A stretch of DNA of 64,000 nt from Pseudoalteromonas luteoviolacea NCIMB 1944 (GTDB lineage Bacteria; Pseudomonadota; Gammaproteobacteria; Enterobacterales; Alteromonadaceae): the NCBI RefSeq assembly GCF_001625565.1, contig NZ_AUXS01000040.1, positions 1-64,000 on the forward strand, written 5' to 3'. The translations under genes and the position numbers were made by a program. Position 1 is the first letter of the stretch, and the number at the start of each line of letters is the position of its first letter. Shown here one piece after another: positions 17,526 to 27,008 of this stretch. The notes below the pieces were generated by a model. That model made no database searches and had not been told where the DNA came from. It saw nothing but the letters and a program-made list of their open reading frames with translations.

Positions 17526-18287
17526 TTAATAGGGGCTCCAATAACAAATCAGCTGTCCTTTCATAATGCCATTAGATGAAGTACCGGTCTCACCTATGAC
17601 GCACGTATACTCACCTTCAAAAAATTTAGATAGTGACTTCCAAATTGCATTGTAACGCTCTATTTCTGCTAGCGAATTTACACGTTCCTCAAAATTAACC
17701 GTCACACCAGAGCCTGGGTTGATAGTCACATCCATGTCTATTATGTCACAAAATCTTTCAACTGGCCGACACATTGTGACAGGTACTCTTTTACCATTAG
17801 TCAGTTTGTAACTAGTAATGATGATAGTCGGGTTATCATTTTTACCATTGGACTTTTTAAGATAATCAACAATTGCAATCGTTGAACCAGTCCCAAGCTG
17901 TGTTGTGCGCATCGGCGAAACACGTTCAGGTTCGTTATTAATGTCTACAGTCTGAATATCATCACCACCATGAGGCGTACAACCATTACGCGGATCCATA
18001 CATGGATCTGCGGTCACATATCGGTATGTGTATAATCGTTTATTGCGGCTACTGTTGATAAAACCTTCGAGGATATCGTTTGCATGTCTATTAGACATAC
18101 AGTATCCATTGTTTGAATAACAGTCTGTCTCAAATGAGAGATTGACGATGCGTTGATTTTCATAAGTAGGAATAACTTTAATTTCCTCGCCTTCAACGGT
18201 CTTAAAATACAGTCCCTCAAAAGCCAAGGATGTAAAAGGTATTAAAAAGCTGCCGAGCATCATGCTCATCATTACAAAAAACTTCAT
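17526..18287 (-). CDS. Secreted Cys-rich protein, tandem copy 2
   Basis: 253 residues from the ATG at 18287, chosen because it aligns with the copy-1 start and follows AAGGAG; a longer in-frame start at 18404 would add 39 residues before the signal peptide. The signal peptide and N-terminal half match copy 1 with about three base differences over roughly 385 bases. The C-terminal half differs at many positions, and about 25 residues are deleted between MRTTQ and LGTGS, where copy 1 has short similar sequences at both edges of its extra segment. Function unknown. Confidence 0.8.
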   Translation of the reverse strand: MKFFVMMSMMLGSFLIPFTSLAFEGLYFKTVEGEEIKVIPTYENQRIVNLSFETDCYSNNGYCMSNRHANDILEGFINSSRNKRLYTYRYVTADPCMDPRNGCTPHGGDDIQTVDINNEPERVSPMRTTQLGTGSTIAIVDYLKKSNGKNDNPTIIITSYKLTNGKRVPVTMCRPVERFCDIIDMDVTINPGSGVTVNFEERVNSLAEIERYNAIWKSLSKFFEGEYTCVIGETGTSSNGIMKGQLICYWSPY

Positions 18288-18850
18288 GTTATCTCCTTTA
18301 AACTTTTTTTGTAAATGAAAACAAATGGTAACTTGGTGGGGGTTTTTATGTAAAGTTTTGATTGAATTTATCCATTTAAAGGGAAGCGAATTAAAATATT
18401 TCAATACTCAATCTTAGGAATGTCAGGTGTGGGTCCGATTAGATAAACGTATTACCGCATTATAAGTGGATTAAATACGGTAAAAATTGTTTGGACTACT
18501 TATTGAATAGAAGAGCCTGAGCTTTTATTTTTGACAACTATATAATAATTATATTTATAAGTTACAAGGGGTTATCTTTTTTATCTGAATAAGTCTAACG
18601 TACAAAACCCGAAAATCAATTAAGTAAAAATGTTTGACTTATTATTTTAAATCGTCATTATTAGTGAGGTACATGGCACAGATATGCGGCGAATTTGATT
18701 GCTGACATTACAAGTATTGATTGCGTTGACCCGATGCGTTTAGCGTGATGACTGAGGTGTTTTGCAAACGCATAGGTGGAGATTCGTGTACTTAAAATAA
18801 TTAGTAAAAATAATAGACTTATTAAGCGGTGATTTTAAAAGGAGATTGTT
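18288..18850. other. Intergenic region with third partial repeat copy
   Basis: The part at 18390-18500 repeats the intergenic unit a third time, with hairpin TTACCG (18452-18457)/CGGTAA (18478-18483). The remainder is AT-rich with no supported gene, and precedes the secreted protein at 18851. Confidence 0.6.
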
Positions 18851-19603
18851 ATGAAATTGTCCCATGCTCTCGCAGCCAGTGTTTTGATAGCTGGAAATGT
18901 ATACGCATTAGAACCAGTTTACGATGCAGATAGCAACGCAGGTAGAATAACTCAATATAATCATGGACCTGTGAAAAGTGTCATGGTGCAAACTAGTTCT
19001 GCGCACTATTTTGCGGCATACCTAACCCTGAATGAGCAGGCCAGTTGCACTGATGCAGGGCTCTACAATGAAGCGGGTAACAAACTAATCGCGCAGCTGA
19101 AAGTGGCTGACAATAAATCAATATCAGGTCCTGTAGCTGAGGGTCACGAAACCTTAGCTAAGGTACTCAAAGTCACTTGCTATGACGCTGAAGGCAGCAG
19201 TTATAGTGTGCATCATAAAGTGCCAGCAGCCCCCGCCATTACTTATGATAGAGCAATACAGTTTGATAATTGGAATGCAGGAAATGGTAGAGTGCCCGGG
19301 TACTTTGAGTCGGTATATTTGACGAGCCAACTATCAGTTAATACATTTGCACCTGATGGACAGTGCAGTATTCTTCGATTTCCAAATGGCGATGTGCCAG
19401 CATTATTTAACGGAAAGTTCAGCGTCGAAAATGTACACAGTGATTTTTATAGCCATGGAGGAAAAGCCGCTTACGACGCGTATAGTTCATCGCTCACTTA
19501 CGCTATAAGATGTGTCAATGCCGGCGGTATGACACTGCTGTTTGATGAGTGGACTATCCATGAGTTTGCTCAAATTGGTGAGTTAAGTACTAACTATTAT
19601 TAA
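18851..19603 (+). CDS. Secreted protein of unknown function
   Basis: 250 residues, starting with a signal peptide (LAASVLIAGNVYA) and a strong ribosome site (AAAAGGAG). Four Cys, in QASCTDAG, LKVTCYDAE, DGQCSILRF and YAIRCVNAG, are placed to form two disulfides in what look like two beta-rich repeats of about 115 residues. It is closed by a strong terminator and followed by a CadC-like regulator on the same strand. I do not recognise the family. Confidence 0.8.
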   Translation: MKLSHALAASVLIAGNVYALEPVYDADSNAGRITQYNHGPVKSVMVQTSSAHYFAAYLTLNEQASCTDAGLYNEAGNKLIAQLKVADNKSISGPVAEGHETLAKVLKVTCYDAEGSSYSVHHKVPAAPAITYDRAIQFDNWNAGNGRVPGYFESVYLTSQLSVNTFAPDGQCSILRFPNGDVPALFNGKFSVENVHSDFYSHGGKAAYDAYSSSLTYAIRCVNAGGMTLLFDEWTIHEFAQIGELSTNYY

Positions 19604-19612
19604 CTTTAACGG

Positions 19613-19645
19613 ATAAAGGGATGAGATTATTCATCCCTTTATATT
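19613..19645 (+). terminator. Intrinsic terminator
   Basis: ATAAAGGGATGA and TCATCCCTTTAT form a 12-bp perfect stem with a 6-base loop (19613-19642), followed by ATTTAAAA. It ends the transcript of the secreted-protein gene. Confidence 0.75.
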
Positions 19646-19783
19646 TAAAATTTATTACAAGTGTAACTTTTTTGATCATTTCCTTAACAAGACACTTCAA
19701 GTCCATTATGCTAGTGGCGATATTTCACTCAAGTATTTTTTAAAATATAAATAACAATAGATTTTTATTCTTAGGTAGGAATT

Positions 19784-21166
19784 ATGCTCAAGACCGCCAA
19801 CAAAGGACAGTGGGTCATAAATCATCGGCAGTTGAGCTTACATAATGACACGAAAGTAGTGGAACTAGACTCTAAACAGTATGCTCTGTTAGTTTTGCTT
19901 TTAAAATTTAAGCATCAAGATGTCAGTAAATCTCAGATCCTTTCGGAAGTGTGGGGGCAGCGTGTTGTTAGCGAAGATGCGATATATGTGACAATCAATG
20001 GACTCAGAAAGCTACTTGGTGATGATGCTAAATCGCCAAAGTATATTAAAACAATTTCCGGCATTGGTTATCGCTGGATAGGGCCTCCCTTGTGTGATGC
20101 ATTGCCATCATCTCTTGATAGTTTTTTATTAAAAGCTGCGTTGTGCTTGGTTGCAATTTCATTGCTTGTTTTTTGGCAGATGCCACGGGAGCCCGTAAAA
20201 GAGGAGATCCCTGCCCATTTGACTGAACCATTTAATCAAGCCCGCTTTATTATAACTAGTCACCCAGAGGATATAGACAGGGCAATTGGTTTGCTTAAGT
20301 CAATAACGGTTGAGCAACCTAAACTCACAGAACCTTTGGTATGGTTGGCAAAGGCTTATTATTATAAGCTTCGCCCACAGGCAGCTGATTACCATCAAGC
20401 TAAGCAACACCTAAAGGCAATTTTGGAGCGTATTCTCTCGCGGGACCCCAAACATAAAGAGGCGAATTTACTCTATGGCAAGCTTTTATTCATGGGGGAA
20501 ATGAATACTCAAGATGTTGAAGTTTACTTTTTAAATGCGCTTCCAAATAGCGAAGCGCATCATATGTACGGCCAATATTTACTTGCTGTAGGTCGGTTAG
20601 AAGAAGCATTACAGCACATTCAAATTTATCAATCCCTTGAGCCTGATGGTTATTCAAGTGAAAGCGTGGCTTGGGTTTATATGATGAGTTTACAATTTGA
20701 TGAAGCGGTTTTAGCCCTAGATAAATTGAGGCCGTACTCACACAGTAATCGATTTTACCATGTATGCCTGAGAGCAATTTATGAACAGCTCGGTCAGTTT
20801 GAACTGGCTGTTAAAGAGCTTATTTGGGTCATGAAATTTGAAGGGTATAGTGACTTAGAAATCGCGATGGTCGAGCAACAATTTGACGACCAAGGTATAG
20901 AAGGTGTCTATCGTTGGCTACTTTATCATGATACTCGTAAGGCCGATATTGGACACTATGAAGCGCCGATGTCCCAAGCTCGGTATGCTGCAGCCATTGG
21001 AGAGACTCAGTTAGCGCTGCATTACTTGGAACAATCGCGACTAGCAGGTCAGTATGCCTTCATGTGGATTGCAGCAGATCCTCATTTTTTACCGCTAAAA
21101 CAGGAAAGTGGATTTAATCAATTAATACAAGATTACATTTTAAAAGCTGATACATCAGGCACTTAA
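19784..21166 (+). CDS. CadC/ToxR-like membrane regulator with C-terminal TPR domain
   Basis: 460 residues. Residues 1-105 form an OmpR/PhoB-type winged helix (KSQILSEVWGQRVVSEDAIY; GLRKLLGDDA; TISGIGYRW). A single transmembrane helix lies at about 115-130 (AALCLVAISLLVFW), followed by about 320 residues of helical repeats with TPR spacing. This is the ToxR/CadC layout: a cytoplasmic DNA-binding head, one membrane span and a periplasmic sensor, here built of TPRs. It sits 88 bases before a PQQ-type propeller gene that it might control or sense with. Confidence 0.88.
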   Translation: MLKTANKGQWVINHRQLSLHNDTKVVELDSKQYALLVLLLKFKHQDVSKSQILSEVWGQRVVSEDAIYVTINGLRKLLGDDAKSPKYIKTISGIGYRWIGPPLCDALPSSLDSFLLKAALCLVAISLLVFWQMPREPVKEEIPAHLTEPFNQARFIITSHPEDIDRAIGLLKSITVEQPKLTEPLVWLAKAYYYKLRPQAADYHQAKQHLKAILERILSRDPKHKEANLLYGKLLFMGEMNTQDVEVYFLNALPNSEAHHMYGQYLLAVGRLEEALQHIQIYQSLEPDGYSSESVAWVYMMSLQFDEAVLALDKLRPYSHSNRFYHVCLRAIYEQLGQFELAVKELIWVMKFEGYSDLEIAMVEQQFDDQGIEGVYRWLLYHDTRKADIGHYEAPMSQARYAAAIGETQLALHYLEQSRLAGQYAFMWIAADPHFLPLKQESGFNQLIQDYILKADTSGT

Positions 21167-21253
21167 TAATTACTAAGAAAGTTTTAGAAGGTATTCAGGA
21201 CATCTTTTTTACGTCAAGTTAATGTCGCACTCGAATTTAATTAGGAGTGCATA

Positions 21254-22411
21254 ATGACAATCTATAAAAAATTAATTGCAGCCTTCATTTTGGGGCTGCT
21301 ATCTATCTTGCCGACAATCACTGCTTTGGCAAAAAGCGGGGACTATTTATATAGCTATCAGACTGGCAGTGAAAACTGGGGGAGCATTACGCTAAAAAAT
21401 CATCAGGCTTACTTTGGTAGTGATAATGGCAAGGTGTATGCGTTTGATGTTGATAGAGTGAAAACTCGTTGGGTATTCACCACAGGCGATAAAGTTCGTT
21501 CGAAGCCGCTTGTTGACCACCATAGAGTGTTTTTTTCTAGTGATGATGGTTATCTTTATGCGTTGAATCGCTGGAATGGAAAGCTGCTCTGGAAGACCAG
21601 TCTTAATGATGGTGATCACAATCGTATTCTGCCGGCCAACCATGCTCCATGGGAGTTTGACTACACTAAATCTAGCCCGGTGGCCGACAGTAATTTTGTC
21701 TATGTTGGCAGTGCTGATTCAAATTTTTATGCCATATCGAAACGTACAGGCAAGATTCAGTGGCGTTTTAATACTGGTGGGATGATAAGAGCGACTGCAA
21801 GCATCTATCAGGGTAAAGTATTTTTTGCGAGTTGGGATGGCCATGTTTACGCACTCGATAAGCTGTCGGGTGAACTTGCTTGGCAATTTAAAACTCAAGG
21901 CGCGATACCTTCGAGCCCAGTTGTGCTCGACGATATACTCATTATTGGCTCTCGTGATACTTACTTGTATGGTTTAGACCCTCACAGGGGGCAAGTCGTG
22001 TGGAAAAAAGCATTGCCAGGTGGTTCTTGGGTTGAGTCGAGCGCTATTGCAGACATTGAAGATGACTATTTCTATATTGGTAGCTCAGATGCCAAGTTAC
22101 TGTTTAAAATGGAAGTAGAAACTGGAGAGATTGTTTGGCAAGTGGCGACGCCTGGCTGGAGTTGGGGGCAACCTGTGGTTGACCAATCGCATGTTTATAT
22201 CGGTTCTACAGGTCATGATGAACCGGGTTGGTACGTTACTAAAAGCGGGTTTATGGCGCTAGAAAGAGCGTCTGGAGAGAGGGTTTGGCAGTATCAACCT
22301 AAATTGATCCCTGGGTTTGTACATGGTGGCGTGTATGCTTCACCGGCAATCGGAGCCGGTAAGGTGTTGGTACCAGACCTCGATGGTTTTATTCATGTTT
22401 ACCAGCAGTAA
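21254..22411 (+). CDS. Secreted PQQ-type beta-propeller protein (BamB-like repeats)
   Basis: 385 residues with a signal peptide (LLSILPTITALAKS) and at least six propeller blades of the BamB/quinoprotein kind, each ending in a Tyr-Ala-Leu-D-x-x-x-G-x-x-x-W pattern: YALNRWNGKLLWK, YAISKRTGKIQWR, YALDKLSGELAWQ, YGLDPHRGQVVWK. It is probably a periplasmic or surface protein for protein interactions; no dehydrogenase catalytic residues were recognised. It ends with a very strong terminator, and may form a unit with the upstream CadC-like gene. Confidence 0.85.
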   Translation: MTIYKKLIAAFILGLLSILPTITALAKSGDYLYSYQTGSENWGSITLKNHQAYFGSDNGKVYAFDVDRVKTRWVFTTGDKVRSKPLVDHHRVFFSSDDGYLYALNRWNGKLLWKTSLNDGDHNRILPANHAPWEFDYTKSSPVADSNFVYVGSADSNFYAISKRTGKIQWRFNTGGMIRATASIYQGKVFFASWDGHVYALDKLSGELAWQFKTQGAIPSSPVVLDDILIIGSRDTYLYGLDPHRGQVVWKKALPGGSWVESSAIADIEDDYFYIGSSDAKLLFKMEVETGEIVWQVATPGWSWGQPVVDQSHVYIGSTGHDEPGWYVTKSGFMALERASGERVWQYQPKLIPGFVHGGVYASPAIGAGKVLVPDLDGFIHVYQQ

Positions 22412-22432
22412 GCAAGCGAAGAGGCTTTAGCC

Positions 22433-22470
22433 AATTATAAAGGCACGATATGGTGCCTTTATAATTTTTT
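22433..22470 (+). terminator. Strong intrinsic terminator
   Basis: A 14-bp perfect stem, AATTATAAAGGCAC and GTGCCTTTATAATT (22433-22466), with a 6-base loop and a T-run to 22470. Confidence 0.9.
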
Positions 22471-22562
22471 AAGCCCTAGCTTGTCTCATTAATTTTTTAA
22501 GAGAGCAATGGGGCAATAAATAACGAGCATCAAGGTAAACAAGCTAAAAATACCCTCCGGAT

Positions 22563-23198
22563 CTAGTCAGCATGATACCTTAATGCACTTTTATGATTAA
22601 GTAGCGTGATCACCCCAAATAAAAAGGCTAGAACGACAAGGAACAAATATCTCGGTAACGAAAAGTCGGCTGTAGGGCTGTTAGGTGGGGCGTAAGAGTT
22701 AGCAAATTGTAATTCCACCGATGGCTGGGTTGGGTAGTGTAGCTTATGACCGTCTTTGGTAACAAAATAGGCTGTATCTATAACGATATTTGTTTTGGTT
22801 GCATCTACATGACTTTTAAAGAAAACACGTGCAATTCGGTTGGTGCTAAAGATATTTTTTGCTGGCATTGATTGGCTAACTGTGTAACTGATAGTTCCCG
22901 AATTAGGATTTGCCAGATTAATTTGCTCTGTTAGCGCTTTATGATTAAACAAATTTCCATGTTCCAGATGCGGTGATGTTTCTTTGTTGTGTGGCGGCAA
23001 CATGATTAATTTTGTAGGGTCATATTTGAGTGTTAAATGTACGCCATATATGGCTGGTATGTCGTCGGCCATAATATCGACATAAAACTCGCTTCCTGTT
23101 TTGATATGGTCTACTGGTAGGCTTATGTAAATCGAATCGTCACGTGCACTGATAGCGGTCACAAAAAGAAGCAAATATATAGCGATTACCTTTTCCAT
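22563..23198 (-). CDS. Cohesin-like domain protein with C-terminal membrane anchor
   Basis: 211 residues: a signal peptide (AIYLLLFVTAISA), then a cohesin/dockerin-superfamily-like beta domain (about 25-165) recognised from the opening DHIKTGSEFYVDIMADDIP, the typical VHLTLKYDPTKL, and the late hydrophobic strand RIARVFFKSH. A short Pro-rich linker leads to a transmembrane helix (YLFLVVLAFLFGVITLL, about 185-202). It could be a surface or periplasmic adhesion module. It is convergent with the propeller gene. No dockerin partner was noticed in the window. Confidence 0.7.
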   Translation of the reverse strand: MEKVIAIYLLLFVTAISARDDSIYISLPVDHIKTGSEFYVDIMADDIPAIYGVHLTLKYDPTKLIMLPPHNKETSPHLEHGNLFNHKALTEQINLANPNSGTISYTVSQSMPAKNIFSTNRIARVFFKSHVDATKTNIVIDTAYFVTKDGHKLHYPTQPSVELQFANSYAPPNSPTADFSLPRYLFLVVLAFLFGVITLLNHKSALRYHAD

Positions 23199-23420
23199 CT
23201 GGCACTCTCATCTTATCTTTAAATTAAGTATGTAGTTACACTAATCTATAGCTTAGTGCGTAAATCAATTTTATTAAATACGACCTGTAGCCAATAACTT
23301 GAAAATTTCAGTATTGCGGCGTTTGCCATATTCTAGTTTCCATTACAGAGTAAAATACTATTGTGTCAAAAAAATATAAATAGTGTATTTACCCCAATTG
23401 ACCATTAAATTGAGCTTGAT

Positions 23421-24062
23421 CTACACAACTAGCCCTTCTTCCAAGCCATATTTTACTAATTCAGCTGCTTTGTTAACACCAAGCTTTCTCATTGCTTTTG
23501 TTCGGTGATTGTCAACAGTTTTTATTGAAATACACAGTGTATCGGCAATTTGTCGGTTGGATTTTCCCTGAGTGATATAGCTGACGATTTGTTTCTCTCT
23601 TGCTGTAAGGAGAAACTGTGTGCTAGCAGCCTTATATCGTGCTAATTCGCTTTCTATACTTGGGCTAATAAACGAGTGACCGGCAGCGACAGTTTGCAAG
23701 GCTTGATTGAGAGTATCAAATGCTTCACTCTTGGAGAGGTAGGCGTCGGCACCGACCTCAAACGCACGGTGAATTACCTTAATATCATCATGCATACTAA
23801 GAAAAATGATGCGGGTTTTTAATTTTCGTTGCTTTACGTGTTCACACACTTTGAGACCACTCAAATCTCCCATTGCAATATCTAATATGGCGAGATCGGG
23901 TTGATATTGGGAAATAAATTGCCATGCTTGCTCGCCAGTGGCGACATCACTAATATTGTATTGAGTTTGTGATCTCTCGATAAGAGAACGTAAGCCCTGA
24001 CGCACTAAATGGTGATCATCCGCGATTAATATGGTTAAACTATTTTCTTTTCCGTTACCCAT
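23421..24062 (-). CDS. NarL/FixJ (LuxR-type) response regulator
   Basis: 213 residues from the ATG at 24062, selected over a TTG at 24092 because GGAG lies 5 bases before it. There is an N-terminal receiver with DD at residues 18-19 (ADDHH), the phospho-acceptor D in LAILDIAMGD, the Thr/Ser equivalent in IFLSMH and Lys in YLSKSE. The C-terminal LuxR helix-turn-helix (LLTAREKQIVSYITQGKSNR, then SIKTVDNHRTKAMRKLGV) binds DNA. No adjacent kinase is present, so this is an orphan regulator. Confidence 0.92.
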   Translation of the reverse strand: MGNGKENSLTILIADDHHLVRQGLRSLIERSQTQYNISDVATGEQAWQFISQYQPDLAILDIAMGDLSGLKVCEHVKQRKLKTRIIFLSMHDDIKVIHRAFEVGADAYLSKSEAFDTLNQALQTVAAGHSFISPSIESELARYKAASTQFLLTAREKQIVSYITQGKSNRQIADTLCISIKTVDNHRTKAMRKLGVNKAAELVKYGLEEGLVV

Positions 24063-24466
24063 TTTAACTCCATGTATATACTTGTCTCGCAAAAGCTTGG
24101 CTGAGATTATAGTTCTAGACTATTGCCTTATTAATAAATAGCGTCGATTTTTTGTTCTGTTTTCATCGGGCAGTAGTCGAGTTTGCCTGTCTACAGTAAC
24201 TTAAAGTATATGATTATCAGATGGGTAAGTATTTTATATGTAATTGATCACGGTGCATATGAATATCGTTAAGATAATGCACAAAATTGAATAAGGCTTA
24301 TTTAGTGGTGTTTGTGCGTTTAGCTGTAACCGTTTTACCTGGCTATAAGTAGCTTTATTTTGGGGTTTAACAGCCATAGGAGCACCTTTAAGGTGCGCCC
24401 ATTGAGTTGTTATTACATGGCGAATTATTGCTAACCGGTATGAATAATTGCTATGTAATTGTATGG
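24063..24466. other. Intergenic region
   Basis: 404 bases without a credible gene. A 15-base palindrome, GCACCTT/T/AAGGTGC (24382-24396), may be a weak terminator for the minus-strand gene ending at 24467; it has no T-run. Confidence 0.45.
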
Positions 24467-24850
24467 CTAGTAAACAGTCATGTAGTTCACAGTTACATCG
24501 CCTTCGCGGTACAGTCCGTGCTCTTGATTGAAGTTCACATCAATGGTGACTTTTGCATAGTCTGTTTGGAGCGAGTAATTACCGCCACTTGGCGTCGAGT
24601 AAGTACATTCAGTTTGTGCATATAGGTATTCAGGCTGCATTGGCGTCACAAAATAATTAATGACTTGAGTATGACAATTGTGGAAGCGATAGCCTGCATC
24701 TTTAAGCTGTGTTCTGATAGCTTGATACTTACGACCATATTCAAGCACCTCTTGAACACTTGCATAGCCCGCCTGTGCAGACAGCTCTTGAGCTGAAACA
24801 TTGGCAGCGGCCGCAGCGGCAATTAGTGAGAATAATACGCCAGTTTTCAT
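24467..24850 (-). CDS. Small secreted protein of unknown function
   Basis: 127 residues with an Ala-rich signal peptide (LIAAAAAANVSAQ) and ribosome site AAAGGAA. The mature part of about 105 residues has two Cys (FHNCHTQV and AQTECTYS) that could form one disulfide, an N-terminal helical segment (VQEVLEYGRKYQAIRTQLKD) and later beta strands. I recognise no family. It appears monocistronic. Confidence 0.75.
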   Translation of the reverse strand: MKTGVLFSLIAAAAAANVSAQELSAQAGYASVQEVLEYGRKYQAIRTQLKDAGYRFHNCHTQVINYFVTPMQPEYLYAQTECTYSTPSGGNYSLQTDYAKVTIDVNFNQEHGLYREGDVTVNYMTVY

Positions 24851-25245
24851 AGTTAGTTTCCTTTTCTTGAGAATAAATAGCCTTATTGGCTGGTAAAAAG
24901 TTAAGTGTACGGGGTTGTTTATGTCGTGCCATTTCCTTCACAACATCAAACTACAAGACAAATCATCTTGTGTTCGCACACCATTATTAAACGAATAAAT
25001 GAAGTTAATATTTATGATTAAAGTCAAAAAAATGAAGAAAAAATTTATAAAATGAAATTTATGGGTATTAAATAGTCAATTTATTCCGGTGTGTGAATTA
25101 TTGTTTCTTTTGCTTTAGTGCTGTTATTAGCAGTGTTATAAATTAGGTAAGAAATGGCGTTTTTCTTGAGCAATAAAGGCGCAAAACCATAATATGTGTA
25201 AAATTTATGCTAAGTTGATAAAGGATGAGTTAATTTGTATAAGTT
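24851..25245. other. AT-rich divergent intergenic region
   Basis: 395 very AT-rich bases between divergent genes, holding both promoters. I see no long inverted repeat and no supported ORF; an overlapping ORF from 25194 is in another frame of the next gene. Confidence 0.4.
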
Positions 25246-25980
25246 ATGTACTATTTATTCGGTTTGGCGGCGTTGTTTTATTCATGTGTCGTGGTTGCAA
25301 AGGAATTCAGTGTTTTGGTGTATCACGGCGCGAATCCGCCATACAACTACATTCACAATCATCAACCCTCAGGTATTTTTAGCGACTTGTTTGCTCGACT
25401 TGGCGAGCTCACTGGGCACACTTTTAAGTTGGTGCCTTGGTCTGTGGCGCGTGGTCAAAAGCTATTTGATATGGGAAAAATAGACATTGAACCAGGTGTC
25501 AATCCTATTTGGCGTGCACAAAGAAAAAACCCTGGGATCTATTCGCAGCCTTATGCATATTCTAAGGAAGTGGTGTTGGGTCGTGAAGGTGAACGGCCAA
25601 CCGCCGACCCAAAATCTTTCTATGGTAAGGTCTTTGGTCGTGTAAGGGGTTATCGATACGGACAGTTTGAATCTCACTTTGGCGAGAACAAAATTGTACT
25701 TTATGACAACGTTTCTGAAAAAGAGCTATTGTCTCAGTTGGCTCACAAACGAATTGACTACGTGATGATTGGCGATGTTACAGCGGCGTATTATCAAAAG
25801 CATAATCCCCATTATGCTTCGTTCAAAGTCGTATTTGAAATTAGCAAGCTGCCAGTGCATATGCGATTACAACCCCATTTACAGCAATTGCAGGCGGAAC
25901 TGAATCGAGCGCTACAAGTAATGCAGCGCAACGGCGAGATTGATGCCATCTATCGCCAATATGGTGCACTGAACCAATAG
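25246..25980 (+). CDS. Periplasmic solute-binding protein, family 3 type
   Basis: 244 residues beginning with a signal peptide (YYLFGLAALFYSCVVVAKE). The body has the two-lobe type II periplasmic binding fold: an opening strand FSVLVYHGANPPYN, LVPWSVARGQKLFDMGKIDI, and a C-terminal helix with ALQVMQRNGEIDAIYRQYG, which is typical of the amino-acid-binding (SBP_bac_3) family. No permease or ATPase is adjacent, so it may serve sensing or act with a remote transporter. The ribosome site is weak. Confidence 0.8.
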   Translation: MYYLFGLAALFYSCVVVAKEFSVLVYHGANPPYNYIHNHQPSGIFSDLFARLGELTGHTFKLVPWSVARGQKLFDMGKIDIEPGVNPIWRAQRKNPGIYSQPYAYSKEVVLGREGERPTADPKSFYGKVFGRVRGYRYGQFESHFGENKIVLYDNVSEKELLSQLAHKRIDYVMIGDVTAAYYQKHNPHYASFKVVFEISKLPVHMRLQPHLQQLQAELNRALQVMQRNGEIDAIYRQYGALNQ

Positions 25981-25991
25981 TGTGATAGGTC

Positions 25992-26888
25992 CTATGATGC
26001 TAGTTGGGATGACAATATATCTATAAAGTATCTAACCTTAGGTGATAGGTGCTTGCGGCTGGGATAAACCACATAGACTTCCACAGGCCTTTGCAAGTAG
26101 GCTTCGAGTAAGATTTCAAGCTGGCCTTGCTCAATGGCATCTGCCAGATAAAATTCGGGCAACCTAGATATACCTATGCCGTCAATTGCCATCGCGGCTT
26201 GCATATGCCCGTTGTTAATATTCGCTCGCTTTCTAACATCAACGGTAAATGACTTACCTGCTTGATCTGTAAACTCCCAGCGATCTGGATGCTTTAGGTT
26301 GCTGTAGCAGATACAGTGATGTTTGCTTAGCTCTCTAGGATGATGGGGTTTTCCATATCGCTCTATGTATTTTGGGCTAGCAACAACCAAAGTTCTACAG
26401 CGGTAAATACGTTTACAGATCAAACTCGACTCTTCGAGTTGGGTGGTTGCACGAATTGCCAAATCAAAGCCGTCACCAACCACGTCTACCGCTCGGTCAT
26501 TGAGCTCCCATTCAATAGTGACATTAGGATATTTGCGTAAATACTCTGTGACTGCAGGTCTGAGGTAGTCCAAACTAAATGCGACAGGGCAACTAATCTT
26601 AAGCACCCCCTTGGGTTTATTTTCCTGATGCGTAAGCAGTTGCAGTGTTTGTTCGGCATCACTGAGTAATTGCACACAATGCTGATAGTACACTTCTCCG
26701 TCAGGGGTAAGTGCCAAAGTTCGGGTTGTTCGATTGAGTAACCTGACGCCCAGTCGAGCTTCCAAACGATTGATAACTTTACTGACATGAGATGGTGAGT
26801 GGCCAAGTTGTTCTGCGGCCAATGCAAAGCTATTACATTGTACGACCTTAATAAAGACAGGAATACCGTCAAACACATTATGATTCAT
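25992..26888 (-). CDS. LysR family transcriptional regulator
   Basis: 298 residues with an N-terminal winged helix (FIKVVQCNSFALAAEQLGHS; SHVSKVINRLEARLGVRLLN) and a LysR effector domain. It is divergent from the FMN reductase gene, with 120 bases between start codons, and convergent with the solute-binding protein. Control of the reductase is the natural prediction. Confidence 0.92.
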   Translation of the reverse strand: MNHNVFDGIPVFIKVVQCNSFALAAEQLGHSPSHVSKVINRLEARLGVRLLNRTTRTLALTPDGEVYYQHCVQLLSDAEQTLQLLTHQENKPKGVLKISCPVAFSLDYLRPAVTEYLRKYPNVTIEWELNDRAVDVVGDGFDLAIRATTQLEESSLICKRIYRCRTLVVASPKYIERYGKPHHPRELSKHHCICYSNLKHPDRWEFTDQAGKSFTVDVRKRANINNGHMQAAMAIDGIGISRLPEFYLADAIEQGQLEILLEAYLQRPVEVYVVYPSRKHLSPKVRYFIDILSSQLAS

Positions 26889-27008
26889 ATGGAAATAGTA
26901 AGTTTACGTTTGCCCTATTAATGTTTATTAAAACTTAATCTACACTGTTTGTCATCAAGTCGAGCAAACATATTCGACAACCCATAAAAAGTTAATTTGG
27001 AGAACATC

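Noticed and set aside
15640..18500. CRISPR array or IS element as explanation of the repeats
   Set aside because: The repeats are about 1.4 kb units with genes, few in number, without regular short spacers, terminal inverted repeats or a transposase.
25194..25382. 62-codon ORF overlapping the solute-binding protein start
   Set aside because: Overlaps the signal-peptide region in another frame, rich in Cys and Arg, with no supporting motif.
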